A stretch of DNA of 64,000 nt from an uncultured Bacilli bacterium (GCA_947629375.1 CANRDN010000001.1:1-64000); one strand, 5' to 3'. Shown: positions 20,655 to 30,886, numbered from the stretch's first letter. A program made the numbers and translations. Notes: generated from the sequence alone by a model not told the origin.

Positions 20655-21331
20655 ATTATTAAATCCTCAAATTTTCCTTTTTTCATATTAATAACAACGT
20701 CAGAATATTTTTTTACAATTGCATTATGACTTACGACGATAACGCATTTACCTTCATTAGCTAAACTTCTTAATTTTTCTAAAATATAAATTTCATTTTC
20801 TTCATCCAAATTACCAGTTGGTTCATCTGCAAGTATGATATCTGGTTCATTAGCAAGTGCTCTAGCAATAGCAACTCTTTGTTGTTCACCACCAGATAAT
20901 TCTTTAGGATAATGGTTGACCCTTTCTGACAATCCAACCTCTGACAACATTTCTTTTGATATTTTTTTAATATCTTTATTATTATAATTTTTGTTAATAA
21001 GCATTGGAAGCATTACATTTTCATATGCTCTCATAGTGTTATTTAAATAATAATTTTGAAATATGAACCCAATCTTTGAATTCCTTATTTTATTCTTTTC
21101 CTTTTCCGAAAGTTTACTTGTATCATTATTATCAATAAATACCTTACCCTCATTTAATTCATCCAAAAGTCCTAAACATTGAATTAATGTACTCTTTCCA
21201 CTTCCGGAATGCCCCATAATTACATATAATTTGTTATATTCAAATTCATATGATAAATTATTAATTGCTTTATCACTTGTACCTTTTAACTGGTATATTT
21301 TTGTGGCATTTAATATGCTTATTGCACTCAT
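20651..21331 (-). CDS. ABC transporter ATPase (MacB/LolD type), cassette B
   Basis: GHSGSGKST, LSGGEQQRVAIARAL, DIILADEPTGNLD; start at ATG 21331 after AAGGAG rather than ORF start 21451. Confidence 0.95.
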   Translation of the reverse strand: MSAISILNATKIYQLKGTSDKAINNLSYEFEYNKLYVIMGHSGSGKSTLIQCLGLLDELNEGKVFIDNNDTSKLSEKEKNKIRNSKIGFIFQNYYLNNTMRAYENVMLPMLINKNYNNKDIKKISKEMLSEVGLSERVNHYPKELSGGEQQRVAIARALANEPDIILADEPTGNLDEENEIYILEKLRSLANEGKCVIVVSHNAIVKKYSDVVINMKKGKFEDLII

Positions 21332-21517
21332 CTCTTCACTCCTTTCCAAATGTCTAAAACTAAAATAAAATTTAAGCCATAATTTAATAAAGATATTCAT
21401 ACTTATTGCATAATAGAATTTCAGCATAGACAAGTTTAGTAGACAAAACAATGTTGTTATTGATATTGTTATTTTTAAAATTAATAGTATAATTCTTTGT
21501 TTTTTTTAATAAATAAA

Positions 21518-21555
21518 AAGGGTTTAATGAAATTGCTTTACATCATTAAACCCTT
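21518..21555 (-). terminator. Terminator/attenuator hairpin between secreted-protein gene and ABC ATPase
   Basis: 13-bp perfect stem AAGGGTTTAATGA/TCATTAAACCCTT with T-rich minus-strand 3' flank. Confidence 0.75.
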
Positions 21556-21560
21556 ACACA

Positions 21561-22031
21561 CTATGAGTAATTAGTTATAACTGCATTTCCACTAAGGGCT
21601 CCAGTGCCAGCGCCCCAACCGCCCCAAGTACTGAAATAGAAATATCTATCACCACTACCACAGTCTCCTGGAGTAATTGTTACTTCTTTACCGACACCAT
21701 TATTAGCATCAAAGACCATATCACCAGACCATTTTGTAGTGTAATCATATTCCCATCCAAAAAGTGTCTTTGGTTGACGAACTTCAGTGGCTAGTATTAC
21801 TTCTCCTGGTGTTCTTGGTCCCTCTGTTAATGATGTAGGAGTAACAGCAAGCTTATATTTCTTGTTAGGATAGTCTCTTACAGTACCATTCAATGATGAA
21901 TTATCAGAAATTGAAATTGTAGTTTTGTAAGTTTTTGAAGCAGCACTAACAGTAATAACACCTTGAATTGCTACTAACATCAAAACAGCAATAAATACGC
22001 TTTTCTTTAAAACTTTATCCATTTTTTCCAA
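21561..22031 (-). CDS. Small Sec-secreted protein, cassette B
   Basis: Signal peptide ending VSAAS; mature ~125 aa, Gly/Trp-rich C-terminus (KWSGDMVFD ... STWGGWGAGTGALSGNAVITNYS). Confidence 0.75.
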   Translation of the reverse strand: MEKMDKVLKKSVFIAVLMLVAIQGVITVSAASKTYKTTISISDNSSLNGTVRDYPNKKYKLAVTPTSLTEGPRTPGEVILATEVRQPKTLFGWEYDYTTKWSGDMVFDANNGVGKEVTITPGDCGSGDRYFYFSTWGGWGAGTGALSGNAVITNYS

Positions 22032-22136
22032 TCCTTTCTCGTTAAATATATCAAATTAAGAATTGTGCAAAATCAAGCTTAATTCTTACAATCTCAAAAG
22101 ATATAAATAACTATTTTAATCAAATTTTATTATTAG

Positions 22137-22859
22137 TTATACAGATAGATAAACACCTGACAACCCATTATATACGCCTTCGGCTGAATCAGTAAATACA
22201 AATACATTTCCATATCCAGTTGCAGAAATTTGGTAATTTTTGCTTGTTGTTAGTGTTACATTTTTTAATGCGTGTTGATAAGAGGCATATACTGTACCAC
22301 CAGTTTTTACATAAATTCTTTGCTCAATTAATATGTCATTACCACTTTCGGGCAATTTAATAGAATTACCAAAACCATTTTCTAAATATTTATAATTAGA
22401 AACTGTTTCAACACCATCTTTACTGCTGAGTCTTGTTACAACATTATTGTTATATAATGATGTCCCATAAAATCTAAAGCCCATAACATCATAACTTCTA
22501 GTAACTGGACTATTCAACCAAGTTGCAACAGATGTAATGATACAATATGTTTTTTGACAAATTTTGGATATTGCTATTTTTTCATCTGATGTAGAAACTA
22601 TTGTTCCTAATGGCATAAATTCTTTTGGATTCAATGTTTTTATTTCAACTTCACTATTATCAATATTTAATTCTTTTATCCAATTATAATCTTCTACTGT
22701 CATTTTTTGTAAATATTGTTCTCCATATAGCTCTATTATATAATTGTATTCTTTTTCACTTAAGTTAATGGCTTGATTATTATAAGATATCTCTTGAGCA
22801 TTAACAATCATAATACTACAACATAAAGTAATAATTAAAACTAAAAATATTTTCTTCAT
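22137..22859 (-). CDS. Secreted protein, cassette B
   Basis: Signal peptide MKKIFLVLIITLCCSIMIVNAQ, 240 aa, no family recognised. Confidence 0.7.
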   Translation of the reverse strand: MKKIFLVLIITLCCSIMIVNAQEISYNNQAINLSEKEYNYIIELYGEQYLQKMTVEDYNWIKELNIDNSEVEIKTLNPKEFMPLGTIVSTSDEKIAISKICQKTYCIITSVATWLNSPVTRSYDVMGFRFYGTSLYNNNVVTRLSSKDGVETVSNYKYLENGFGNSIKLPESGNDILIEQRIYVKTGGTVYASYQHALKNVTLTTSKNYQISATGYGNVFVFTDSAEGVYNGLSGVYLSV

Positions 22860-22984
22860 ACTTCTCCTCTCTTAAGTCAATTATAATTTACAGTTTTAAC
22901 TTTAGTAAAGTACATTATATGTACATTAATAATATTGGATTATTTCAGCTATAAAACAAAGAAAAGTACAAAAATTGTACTTTT

Positions 22985-24115
22985 TTAATTTAAATATATA
23001 TTGTAATAGTATGTCATAAAATATTTTATATGATTTTCATCACAACTATTATCTTCACATTTATGAGTCTTAATATTATATATAAATGTATTTAGAATGG
23101 TTCCTTCATTATCCATTTCTGTATAATTTAAATCACCAGTAATCAAATTGAAATCCATAATTACTTGAATTGATTTTTTATTTTCTATTACTGTAAAAAA
23201 ATTGGTAAGATTTGAATATTGCATATTTAATAAAAAATCTTCGTATTGTTTATTATAAGTATAAGTATCATTAGTTTTATCATAATCGAAATTTTTATAT
23301 ATATAATTTAAATTGTCTTCATCATTTCCTTTATTATTTTCATTCATTGAAACTGGGTATACAATGTTGTTGCTTTTACTCTTAAATAACAATAAATTAT
23401 TAGTCATATCTTCTCTAGTTTCTACTTTAATTATATCTTCTAATCCATCAGAATATATAATTTTAAGATACAAATTATTAATTATTTTTTTCCTATTTTC
23501 ATATGAAAAAGATTCGCTGTAATTAGAATAATTATTCAAATTTATTTCTACATCATCCGAGTAAAACAGTAAATGTTCTGTATTATTATCATAATAAAAT
23601 AATTCGTATTTATCATATTCACTACCATTTTTTGATTGTATATCACCAATTCTTAAATAACATTTGTTTTTAGAAAAAATAGCAATTCCATCTAATGATG
23701 AAAAATTATCATTTTCAGCAGCAAGAGTATAGACATAGATTGTATTATAGGTATTAATGAAGTAATAACATAAAAAAATTAAAATCATAAATACCATTCC
23801 AAAGACAAATTTTAACATAATTTTTTTGATTTTTTTATTACTTTCTTTTATTATATCAACAGAAATATTATCAATCTTTTTCATATTCTCGTTGTTTCTG
23901 TTTTCCCCAACAATAATCTCATTTACACTTACATCAAATAATTTACTAAGTCTAACTAGAGTTTCTATTGAAGGTAAGTTTTTACCATTTTCCCATCTTG
24001 ATATATTTTCCCTAGATGTATGCAATTTTTGAGCCAACTGTTCTTGTGTCATTTTGCTACTTTTTCTTAATTTTTCTATAAATTTACCAATTTTTTCTTG
24101 ATCCATAATAACCAC
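22985..24115 (-). CDS. Membrane-anchored XRE-family regulator (HTH + TM + extracytoplasmic domain), cassette B
   Basis: IEKLRKSSKMTQEQLAQKLHTSRENISRWENGKNLPS; TM; YYFINTYNTIYVYTLAAENDNFSS parallels YYFFSTYNSINIYVLDGYNGEFYV of cassette A regulator. Confidence 0.8.
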   Translation of the reverse strand: MVIMDQEKIGKFIEKLRKSSKMTQEQLAQKLHTSRENISRWENGKNLPSIETLVRLSKLFDVSVNEIIVGENRNNENMKKIDNISVDIIKESNKKIKKIMLKFVFGMVFMILIFLCYYFINTYNTIYVYTLAAENDNFSSLDGIAIFSKNKCYLRIGDIQSKNGSEYDKYELFYYDNNTEHLLFYSDDVEINLNNYSNYSESFSYENRKKIINNLYLKIIYSDGLEDIIKVETREDMTNNLLLFKSKSNNIVYPVSMNENNKGNDEDNLNYIYKNFDYDKTNDTYTYNKQYEDFLLNMQYSNLTNFFTVIENKKSIQVIMDFNLITGDLNYTEMDNEGTILNTFIYNIKTHKCEDNSCDENHIKYFMTYYYNIYLN

Positions 24116-24172
24116 CAGCTATCCCCATATATTATAATTTATTTTGCAATATTTTTTCAATACTATAACGAA

Positions 24173-26230
24173 CTAACTATTTTCATTTGATTGTTTTTTC
24201 TTTTTTTTGAAGAAGAAAAATCCAAGACCTGCTATTGCAATTATTCCTATTACAAGATATATGCTTGTCGAGTTATTAGACCAAAATGATTCTTCTATTT
24301 TTTCAAAACTACCTACAAAGACTACTTCTTTTTCAGGCATATCGAATGTATCACCCACTATTACTACATCTTCTGTGGTCCATCCAAGGAAACGGTAGCC
24401 ATCTACGACATCTCCAGCTTTCAAAGAATTTATTTTTACTTTAGAACCTTTAAAATAAGAACCAGCTTCAGGTAAAATAAATCCTTTAGGCATATCACCA
24501 TCTATTTTATATTCGACAGTATTGCCTTCAACAACTTCATAAGGATTAGTAGGAGTTCCATCACCACTTGATACAGCCATAGAATGTTTTAAAGAAATCA
24601 TTGGATAAATACTAAATTCATAATAGCTAGTAGAAGGGCCATTATTAGAAGATGGTATGTTTTTAGATTCACTTAAAGTGATTTTTCCTTCACTTAGAAC
24701 ATATTGCTTTTCTCTAATTTCTTCAAAACCATATGGTGTCATAGTATAAACACTATGTCCATCTAGATAACTTGATGAAACTGAATTTGTATCCTTATTT
24801 TCTTCTTTTACCATTACATTTCCAGCATATATTGCTTCCTGTGCTGATAATGTTGCAGTTGGATATGTTAAATCACCATTTCCATTTTTACTATCCACAG
24901 TAAATTCATCTATTTTATTAGTACATTTTAAAGACATTGAAAATCCTTGATTAATATTTTTTAAATTACTATTTTTATTAAATACATAATCAAAAATCCT
25001 ACTTCTATCGTTACACCATACTGTATCTTCTAAATAGTTAGTATTATCTATCATATTAGATTTATACCATCCATCAATTACTTCTTTTACTTCTGAATTC
25101 ACAATACTTTGCCTACTTTTATAATTAGCTATTATTTTATCTGCTGTAAGTCCATCTTGCAAAGCTAAAGAGTAAACGAATGTGATTTTATCACCATAAC
25201 CACCAAATACATAATTAACATTTTTACAACTATTAGAATAGTCATCACAGAAATAGTGGTGTCCGTCGAGTATTTTATCTAAATTATCATTAATTGATAA
25301 TATTGTGACATCTATTGTATTGACTAACTTATACATACCATCCTTATATTCTACATCATTTCCAAATGTTATTTTTCTATCTAACATTTTCTCAAGGGTA
25401 TTTCCGTTGTTTAATATTACATAATCAAATGATGTAACTCCATTAGCAATTGAGGTATTTGTTAAAAGAAGCATATCTTTACATTTTTCTTCTTTGTTGC
25501 CACAAGTATATATTGCCGTAATATTTGTATTTTGAGAAAAGCTAGGCAATTTATAGAGAAAGCCACCCATATTGTCACCGGCATTATACAATTTATAATT
25601 GATAAGTTTGTATTCGTTAGTATCTTTATCATACTCTATTTTGTCACTGTAATAAAAAGTTGAACTGCTAGTCTGAAGTTTTCCATTTTCTAATATATGA
25701 AATAACAAAGGCAAACTATTAAGAGCTTTGAAAGAACTATATATACTTGTAGTTTCCATATATTGGGCATTGGAATCAGAATTAACAGATTTTACTTGCA
25801 AACCATCATCAAATTTTGGATTTTCACATTTTCCGTTTTCATCTGGTGATCCCTTGTAGACAAGTTTTACTCCACCTGTTTCTGTTGTCCTTACTATCTG
25901 CCAACAGAATCCTCCAAATAAAACATTATTGTTATCTATATTTCCTCTATAATAATGGATTGGATATAAATCATCCTTGGTACTTGCAATTGTATATACT
26001 CCTTGTCCATTTGTACTTGATGCAGCTTTAGTAAAATCTATTCCAGTGTCACTAGTAACATACTTACTTTTTATATTATCTAGTACAGCATTCTTTGCAA
26101 CCTCATCATACAAAGAATTACTATCATATGCTTTAACTGATTCTTGTGCTTTTACACTACCAGGTATAAATATTTGACTGATGATTGCTAAAATCAATAA
26201 TAAAGTTAATACTTTTTTTACTTTTTTCAT
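24173..26230 (-). CDS. Surface protein with signal peptide and C-terminal TM/positive tail (paralog of 44520-46619)
   Basis: MKKVKKVLTLLLILAIISQIFIPGSVKAQ signal; GDMPKGFILPEAGSYFKGSKVKINSLKAGDVVDGYRFLGWTTEDVVIVGDTFDMPEKEVVFVGSF repeat-like module; C-term VIGIIAIAGLGFFFFKKKKK; no LPXTG seen. Confidence 0.85.
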   Translation of the reverse strand: MKKVKKVLTLLLILAIISQIFIPGSVKAQESVKAYDSNSLYDEVAKNAVLDNIKSKYVTSDTGIDFTKAASSTNGQGVYTIASTKDDLYPIHYYRGNIDNNNVLFGGFCWQIVRTTETGGVKLVYKGSPDENGKCENPKFDDGLQVKSVNSDSNAQYMETTSIYSSFKALNSLPLLFHILENGKLQTSSSTFYYSDKIEYDKDTNEYKLINYKLYNAGDNMGGFLYKLPSFSQNTNITAIYTCGNKEEKCKDMLLLTNTSIANGVTSFDYVILNNGNTLEKMLDRKITFGNDVEYKDGMYKLVNTIDVTILSINDNLDKILDGHHYFCDDYSNSCKNVNYVFGGYGDKITFVYSLALQDGLTADKIIANYKSRQSIVNSEVKEVIDGWYKSNMIDNTNYLEDTVWCNDRSRIFDYVFNKNSNLKNINQGFSMSLKCTNKIDEFTVDSKNGNGDLTYPTATLSAQEAIYAGNVMVKEENKDTNSVSSSYLDGHSVYTMTPYGFEEIREKQYVLSEGKITLSESKNIPSSNNGPSTSYYEFSIYPMISLKHSMAVSSGDGTPTNPYEVVEGNTVEYKIDGDMPKGFILPEAGSYFKGSKVKINSLKAGDVVDGYRFLGWTTEDVVIVGDTFDMPEKEVVFVGSFEKIEESFWSNNSTSIYLVIGIIAIAGLGFFFFKKKKKQSNENS

Positions 26231-26336
26231 ACAAATTTCCTCTATTCTTTTTTCATCTTAACTTTATTATAAAATAACTTATGCGTCAATTTTTGACATT
26301 GTTTTTGATATAAGATTATGTAAAAATTGTGTAAAT

Positions 26337-26354
26337 AAAAAAAGCCCGAAGGCT
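26337..26354 (-). terminator. Intrinsic terminator of pheT
   Basis: AGCCTTCGGGCTTTTTTT on minus strand. Confidence 0.85.
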
Positions 26355-28729
26355 TATTTATCTCTTAAAACGGCATTATGCTTTTTAGATACTTCTTCTA
26401 TAATTTTATCGAATATCTTCATAACTTCTTCATCACTTAATGTTCTTTCTGGATCACTAAATGTAAGTGAGTATGCGATTGACTTCTCATCATCTTTTAC
26501 ATTTTCACCCATATAGACATCAAATACATCGATATTAGTAAGAAGTCTTCCTCCAGTATGTTTTATCGTCTCTACAAGTTTTTCACTCGTAACATCCTTT
26601 TTAACTATGAATGCTAAATCTTTAACGATACTTGGGTACTTTGATATCTCTTTAAACTTAATTGGTTTAATCTTCTTTTCAACTAGTTTATTCATACTTA
26701 TTTCTAAAACATAAATATCATCTTTAGAAATGTTTGGATGAACTCTTCCTAAAAATCCGATTGGCTCTTTATCAAGAGTTATCTCTGCTGAGATACCTGG
26801 ATGCATTCCATCTAGTTTTGCTTCTTGCAAATGATATCTATTCTTTAATCCTAAATAATCTAGTAAGTTTTCAAGTATTCCTTTAAGAAGATAGAAATCT
26901 ACTTTCGTATTTGTACTACTCCAAGAATTAGTTAAGTAATTACCTTTCATTAAAATGGCAACTTTAGTATCTTCTTCTGTCTTATTACCATAAGTATTAG
27001 CAATTTCATAGATCATTACATCTTTTACATTTCTTGATTTATTGTAGTCATATACTTTTAGAAGTGATGGGATAAGTGTCTGTCTTATTGTCTTCTTATC
27101 ACTACTCATTGGTCTTAATAAATCGATTTGCTCTTTACGATTATATTTAAACATTTCATTTTCTTCATCACTTACAAGAGTGTATGTTCTACATTCATTA
27201 AGTCCTAAAGATTTTAATCTATTAGAAATTAATTTTCTATATTTAACTGCTCCGACATACTTACCTGCTCTATCAGGAATAGTTGGAAGAACGGACTTAA
27301 TCTTGTCATATCCATAAAGTCTTCCAATTTCTTCGATTAAATCTTGTCTATGTGGTTCAACATCTAATCTTCTATTTGGAATTTCGACAGTAAATTCTTG
27401 ATTCTTTTCTTTATATGGGAATCCCAAGTTATTAAGACTTTTCTCTACATCTTTTAAAGTCATTTCAAGTCCTAAAGTTTTGTTTACTTCATCAAGTGTT
27501 ACTTTAGCTACCTTTTTCTTCTTTTCGATATTATCTACAACAATTGTGTCACTCAAAACTTTTCCGTTTGCATACTTTTCAAGTAAGTGGCAAGCTCTTT
27601 CGATAGCCATTGTCGTATATTCATAGTTTAGTCCTCTTTCGTATCTTAAAGATGCTTCACTACGCAAATCAAGTCTTAAAGATGTGTATCTAACATTATA
27701 AGAATTGAAGATGGCACTTTCTATTAAGATGTCTTTTGTGTTTTCATCAACTTCGGTGTTCTCACCACCCATAACACCGGCGATACATACAGGTTTTTCA
27801 CCATCAGTAATAACGATATCATCACTTGTTAATGTTCTTTCTTTTTTATCAAGTGTTACTATTTTTTCATTCTCTTTAGCCATTCTTACTTTTATTTTGT
27901 CACCAAGTTTATCTTTATCGAAAAAGTGAAGAGGTTGACCAAATTCAAGCATTACATAGTTTGATATATCGACAACATTATTAATAGGTCTCATACCAGC
28001 AGCGATAAGTCTGTGTTTTATAAAGTCAGGTGACTCTTTTATTTCTACACCTGTTACCATTTTAGCATTGTACATCGTGCAATTTGGTGTATCAATTGAT
28101 AAGCTGAAGTGCTTTTTAACTGAATCCTTAATTGGACTAGTAGATAAATCTGGAAGTGTTACTTTTCTTCCTAGGACACTTGCAACTTCGTAAGCAAATC
28201 CGATGTGGTTTGTACAGTCAATATTTCTATTTGGATTTAAGTCAAGTTCATAAATTGTATCATCTAAAGACATATATTTAACTACATCTTCCCCGATTTT
28301 TGCGTCATCAGGAAGTTCATAGATTCCTTTAGCGTGATTTTCTGGAGTGTTCTCTTCAAGTCCTAACTCAGACAATGCACAAATCATTCCATTTGACTCA
28401 TATCCTCTAATTGTTGATGCTTTAATAACAACGCCACCTGGTAATACAGCACCTGGAAGTGAGACGATTACTTTTATTCCTTTTCTTACATTATTTGCCC
28501 CACAGACAATTTTTCTTTTATCTGTTCCAACATCTACTAAACAATCGTGTAGATGCGTATCAGGTATATCTTCACAAGAAATAACATACCCTACTACTAA
28601 GTTATTTAAATCATTTGATGATATATGCTCAACATTAACACCAGCATTGGTAATTTTAGTAGCTAATTCTTTTAAATCGACATCGTTAAGGTCAACATAT
28701 TCTTTGACCCAATTCATACTTATTGCCAT
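26354..28729 (-). CDS. pheT: Phenylalanyl-tRNA synthetase beta subunit
   Basis: MAISMNWVKEYVDL, EMAP-like tRNA-binding domain, IEEIGRLYGYDKI, FDX-ACB C-terminus. Start likely an internal ATG near 28729-28732 rather than 28753; exact start not resolved. Confidence 0.95.
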   Translation of the reverse strand: MAISMNWVKEYVDLNDVDLKELATKITNAGVNVEHISSNDLNNLVVGYVISCEDIPDTHLHDCLVDVGTDKRKIVCGANNVRKGIKVIVSLPGAVLPGGVVIKASTIRGYESNGMICALSELGLEENTPENHAKGIYELPDDAKIGEDVVKYMSLDDTIYELDLNPNRNIDCTNHIGFAYEVASVLGRKVTLPDLSTSPIKDSVKKHFSLSIDTPNCTMYNAKMVTGVEIKESPDFIKHRLIAAGMRPINNVVDISNYVMLEFGQPLHFFDKDKLGDKIKVRMAKENEKIVTLDKKERTLTSDDIVITDGEKPVCIAGVMGGENTEVDENTKDILIESAIFNSYNVRYTSLRLDLRSEASLRYERGLNYEYTTMAIERACHLLEKYANGKVLSDTIVVDNIEKKKKVAKVTLDEVNKTLGLEMTLKDVEKSLNNLGFPYKEKNQEFTVEIPNRRLDVEPHRQDLIEEIGRLYGYDKIKSVLPTIPDRAGKYVGAVKYRKLISNRLKSLGLNECRTYTLVSDEENEMFKYNRKEQIDLLRPMSSDKKTIRQTLIPSLLKVYDYNKSRNVKDVMIYEIANTYGNKTEEDTKVAILMKGNYLTNSWSSTNTKVDFYLLKGILENLLDYLGLKNRYHLQEAKLDGMHPGISAEITLDKEPIGFLGRVHPNISKDDIYVLEISMNKLVEKKIKPIKFKEISKYPSIVKDLAFIVKKDVTSEKLVETIKHTGGRLLTNIDVFDVYMGENVKDDEKSIAYSLTFSDPERTLSDEEVMKIFDKIIEEVSKKHNAVLRDK

Positions 28730-28730
28730 A

Positions 28731-29777
28731 TTAATCAGCATCCTTTCTATCAAATGTTTCTTTTACTCTTAAGTCATTTGTATAAAATGTTCTAATATCT
28801 GTTATTCCATACTTTAACATTGCAAGGCGTTCTGCACCAAAGCCAAAAGCAAATCCAGTCCACTTTTCAGAGTCATATCCACAGTTATCTAAGACATTGT
28901 GATGCACAATTCCCGCACCACCTACTGTAATCCAACCTGTTCCTTTACAGATATTGCAGCCCTTACCACCACAGTTAAAGCAAGAAATATCCATCTCTAC
29001 TGAAGGCTCAGTAAACGGATAGAAACTTGGACGGAATCTTGTTTCACGGTCTTCACCAAACAACTTTTTAGCAATAACATCGAATGTTGCTTTTAGGTTT
29101 GCTAAAGAGATGTCTTTATCTACAAGTAGTCCTTCTATTTGGGTAAACTGATGAGAGTGAGTTGCATCGTCGTCGTCTCTTCTATAAGTCTTTCCTGGAC
29201 AGATTATTCTTATTGGCGTTTTTTCAGTATTATTAAGCATCGTTCTAATTTGTACTGGAGATGTTTGACTTCTTAAAAGCCAAGTGTCGCCATCTGTGTA
29301 GAATGTGTCCTGCGCATCTCTTGCAGGGTGTCCCTTAGGTAAATTTAAAAGTTCAAAGTTATATAAATCTTTTTCTACTTCAGGTCCTTCTACTACATCG
29401 TATCCCATAGATATTGCTAACTCTTCAACTTCTTCAATTAATTTCTCCAAAATATTAGAACTTCCTACTGCTACTTTTGTACTTGGAAGAGATATATCAA
29501 TTTTTTCACTGTTTAACTTCTTTTCTAGTTCTTCTTCATTTAACTTTGTCTCTAATTTAGTAAGTTCTTCTGTAACATAGTTTTTAGTATCATTTGATAA
29601 TTTACCAACTTCTTTTCTTTCTTCTATTGATAAATCTTTCATATTGCTAGTAAGTTCAGTAACTAAACCTTTCTTACCTAAATATTTTACTTTAAGATTT
29701 TGTACTTCTTGTAAAGAATTAACATTTTCTAAGTCTTTTTCTAATTCTTTTTTAATAGATTCAACTTTCTCTTTCAT
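28731..29777 (-). CDS. pheS: Phenylalanyl-tRNA synthetase alpha subunit
   Basis: GHPARDAQDTFY, FRPSFYPFTEPSVE, GFGAERLAMLKYGI; start ATG 29777 after AAAGGAG. Confidence 0.97.
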   Translation of the reverse strand: MKEKVESIKKELEKDLENVNSLQEVQNLKVKYLGKKGLVTELTSNMKDLSIEERKEVGKLSNDTKNYVTEELTKLETKLNEEELEKKLNSEKIDISLPSTKVAVGSSNILEKLIEEVEELAISMGYDVVEGPEVEKDLYNFELLNLPKGHPARDAQDTFYTDGDTWLLRSQTSPVQIRTMLNNTEKTPIRIICPGKTYRRDDDDATHSHQFTQIEGLLVDKDISLANLKATFDVIAKKLFGEDRETRFRPSFYPFTEPSVEMDISCFNCGGKGCNICKGTGWITVGGAGIVHHNVLDNCGYDSEKWTGFAFGFGAERLAMLKYGITDIRTFYTNDLRVKETFDRKDAD

Positions 29778-29794
29778 AAGTTCTCCTTTCAAAA

Positions 29795-29995
29795 TAAAAA
29801 GCACTTCATCCCAAAGGACGAAATGCTCGTGGTACCACCTTATTTTTTTCTCATTAAGCTATAACGCACAACCGTTTATTATTAATAAATGCTTATAGGA
29901 CGAATTCATAAATACTTTTCTTGCTAGCTTCCCACCTTTTGCCAGCTCTCTTTAAGATAGTACTTTTATTACTACTTCCTAATTATCGCAATCAA
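29795..29995 (-). promoter_or_regulatory. T-box riboswitch, Phe-specific (specifier UUC)
   Basis: Minus strand has T-box GGTGGTACCACG, Stem I features (AGGAAGTAGTA ... GAATTCGTCCTATAAGC, specifier TTC at 29904-29902), and terminator hairpin CATTTCGTCCTTTGGGATGAAGTGCTTTTT before pheS. Confidence 0.9.
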
Positions 29996-30009
29996 ATATA
30001 CAAGTATGA

Positions 30010-30885
30010 TTATAAGTCAAATAGTTTATTTTTGCAAATACTTTTATTGCTTTTTCTTGTCTTTAATTCTTTTTTTAATCTTTTAAATCCATAAGAGTCA
30101 ATTTCTCTATCCATTAAGACTTCATTTCTACTTCCATTTTTATTTAACATTAAATCTTTTATAAGCTCTTTAATATCTTCTTCGCTGTTAATTGTTTCTA
30201 ATATCCCAAGTAAAGCTTCTAAAGATGATAATTGTACTATATTGTTTTTGGTAGCTTTTATTATATCGTTATCTTTTTCTTCACAAAGATTTCTAAAGTT
30301 CTCAAGTTTCTTACCATTTAAAGCACACAATTGTACTTTAGCTTTAAAGTCATTAAAGTCTTGATAATCTTTGTATTCTACATCAAAGAACTTAGATAAT
30401 CTTACAAGTTCATTTAGATGTTTTAATATAAAATCTTTTTCTTTACCTGCTTTTTTCATATAAAGATATTCAAGTAAAAGTGGTAATAAGTCATCATATT
30501 CGTGAGGTATCTCATATAAGTTTTCTTCTTTATCGTGATTGTAATCTGAAAGAATCATTCCTACATAAAACATTAATTCTCTTTTAAATTCGTTGTAAGG
30601 AAGTAAAGAGTTAAAGACTACTTTTCTTTCTTCATCTGCTTCTGTAGGTAAACTTACAAGAGTATATTCTCTAAGAGGATTTTTATATATTTTTATTTTT
30701 TTAGACATTAAGAAGTCGATGGCTTGATCTGGTAGATACATTTCTACTTTTTCTGGCGTTGTTTCTATTTCTTGCCAAGAAGAAAGTTTAGTATCTTTCT
30801 TGTATTTAGGAAGATATTTTTCACTTTCTAATAGTTCTTCTGTTACTCTATGAACATCATAAATTCTACCATATAATCTACTCAT
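30010..30885 (-). CDS. 'MSRLYGR' family protein 3, putative degenerate peptidase-like paralog
   Basis: MSRLYGRIYDVHRVTEELLES...; DDLLPLLLEYLYMKKAGKEKDFILKHL; IDSYGFKRLKKELK; paralog of the next two genes. Confidence 0.75.
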   Translation of the reverse strand: MSRLYGRIYDVHRVTEELLESEKYLPKYKKDTKLSSWQEIETTPEKVEMYLPDQAIDFLMSKKIKIYKNPLREYTLVSLPTEADEERKVVFNSLLPYNEFKRELMFYVGMILSDYNHDKEENLYEIPHEYDDLLPLLLEYLYMKKAGKEKDFILKHLNELVRLSKFFDVEYKDYQDFNDFKAKVQLCALNGKKLENFRNLCEEKDNDIIKATKNNIVQLSSLEALLGILETINSEEDIKELIKDLMLNKNGSRNEVLMDREIDSYGFKRLKKELKTRKSNKSICKNKLFDL

Positions 30886-30886
30886 T

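Noticed and set aside
24173-26230. LPXTG sortase-anchored protein
   Set aside because: C-terminus has TM and lysine tail but no LPXTG-type motif in either paralog, so called membrane-anchored only.
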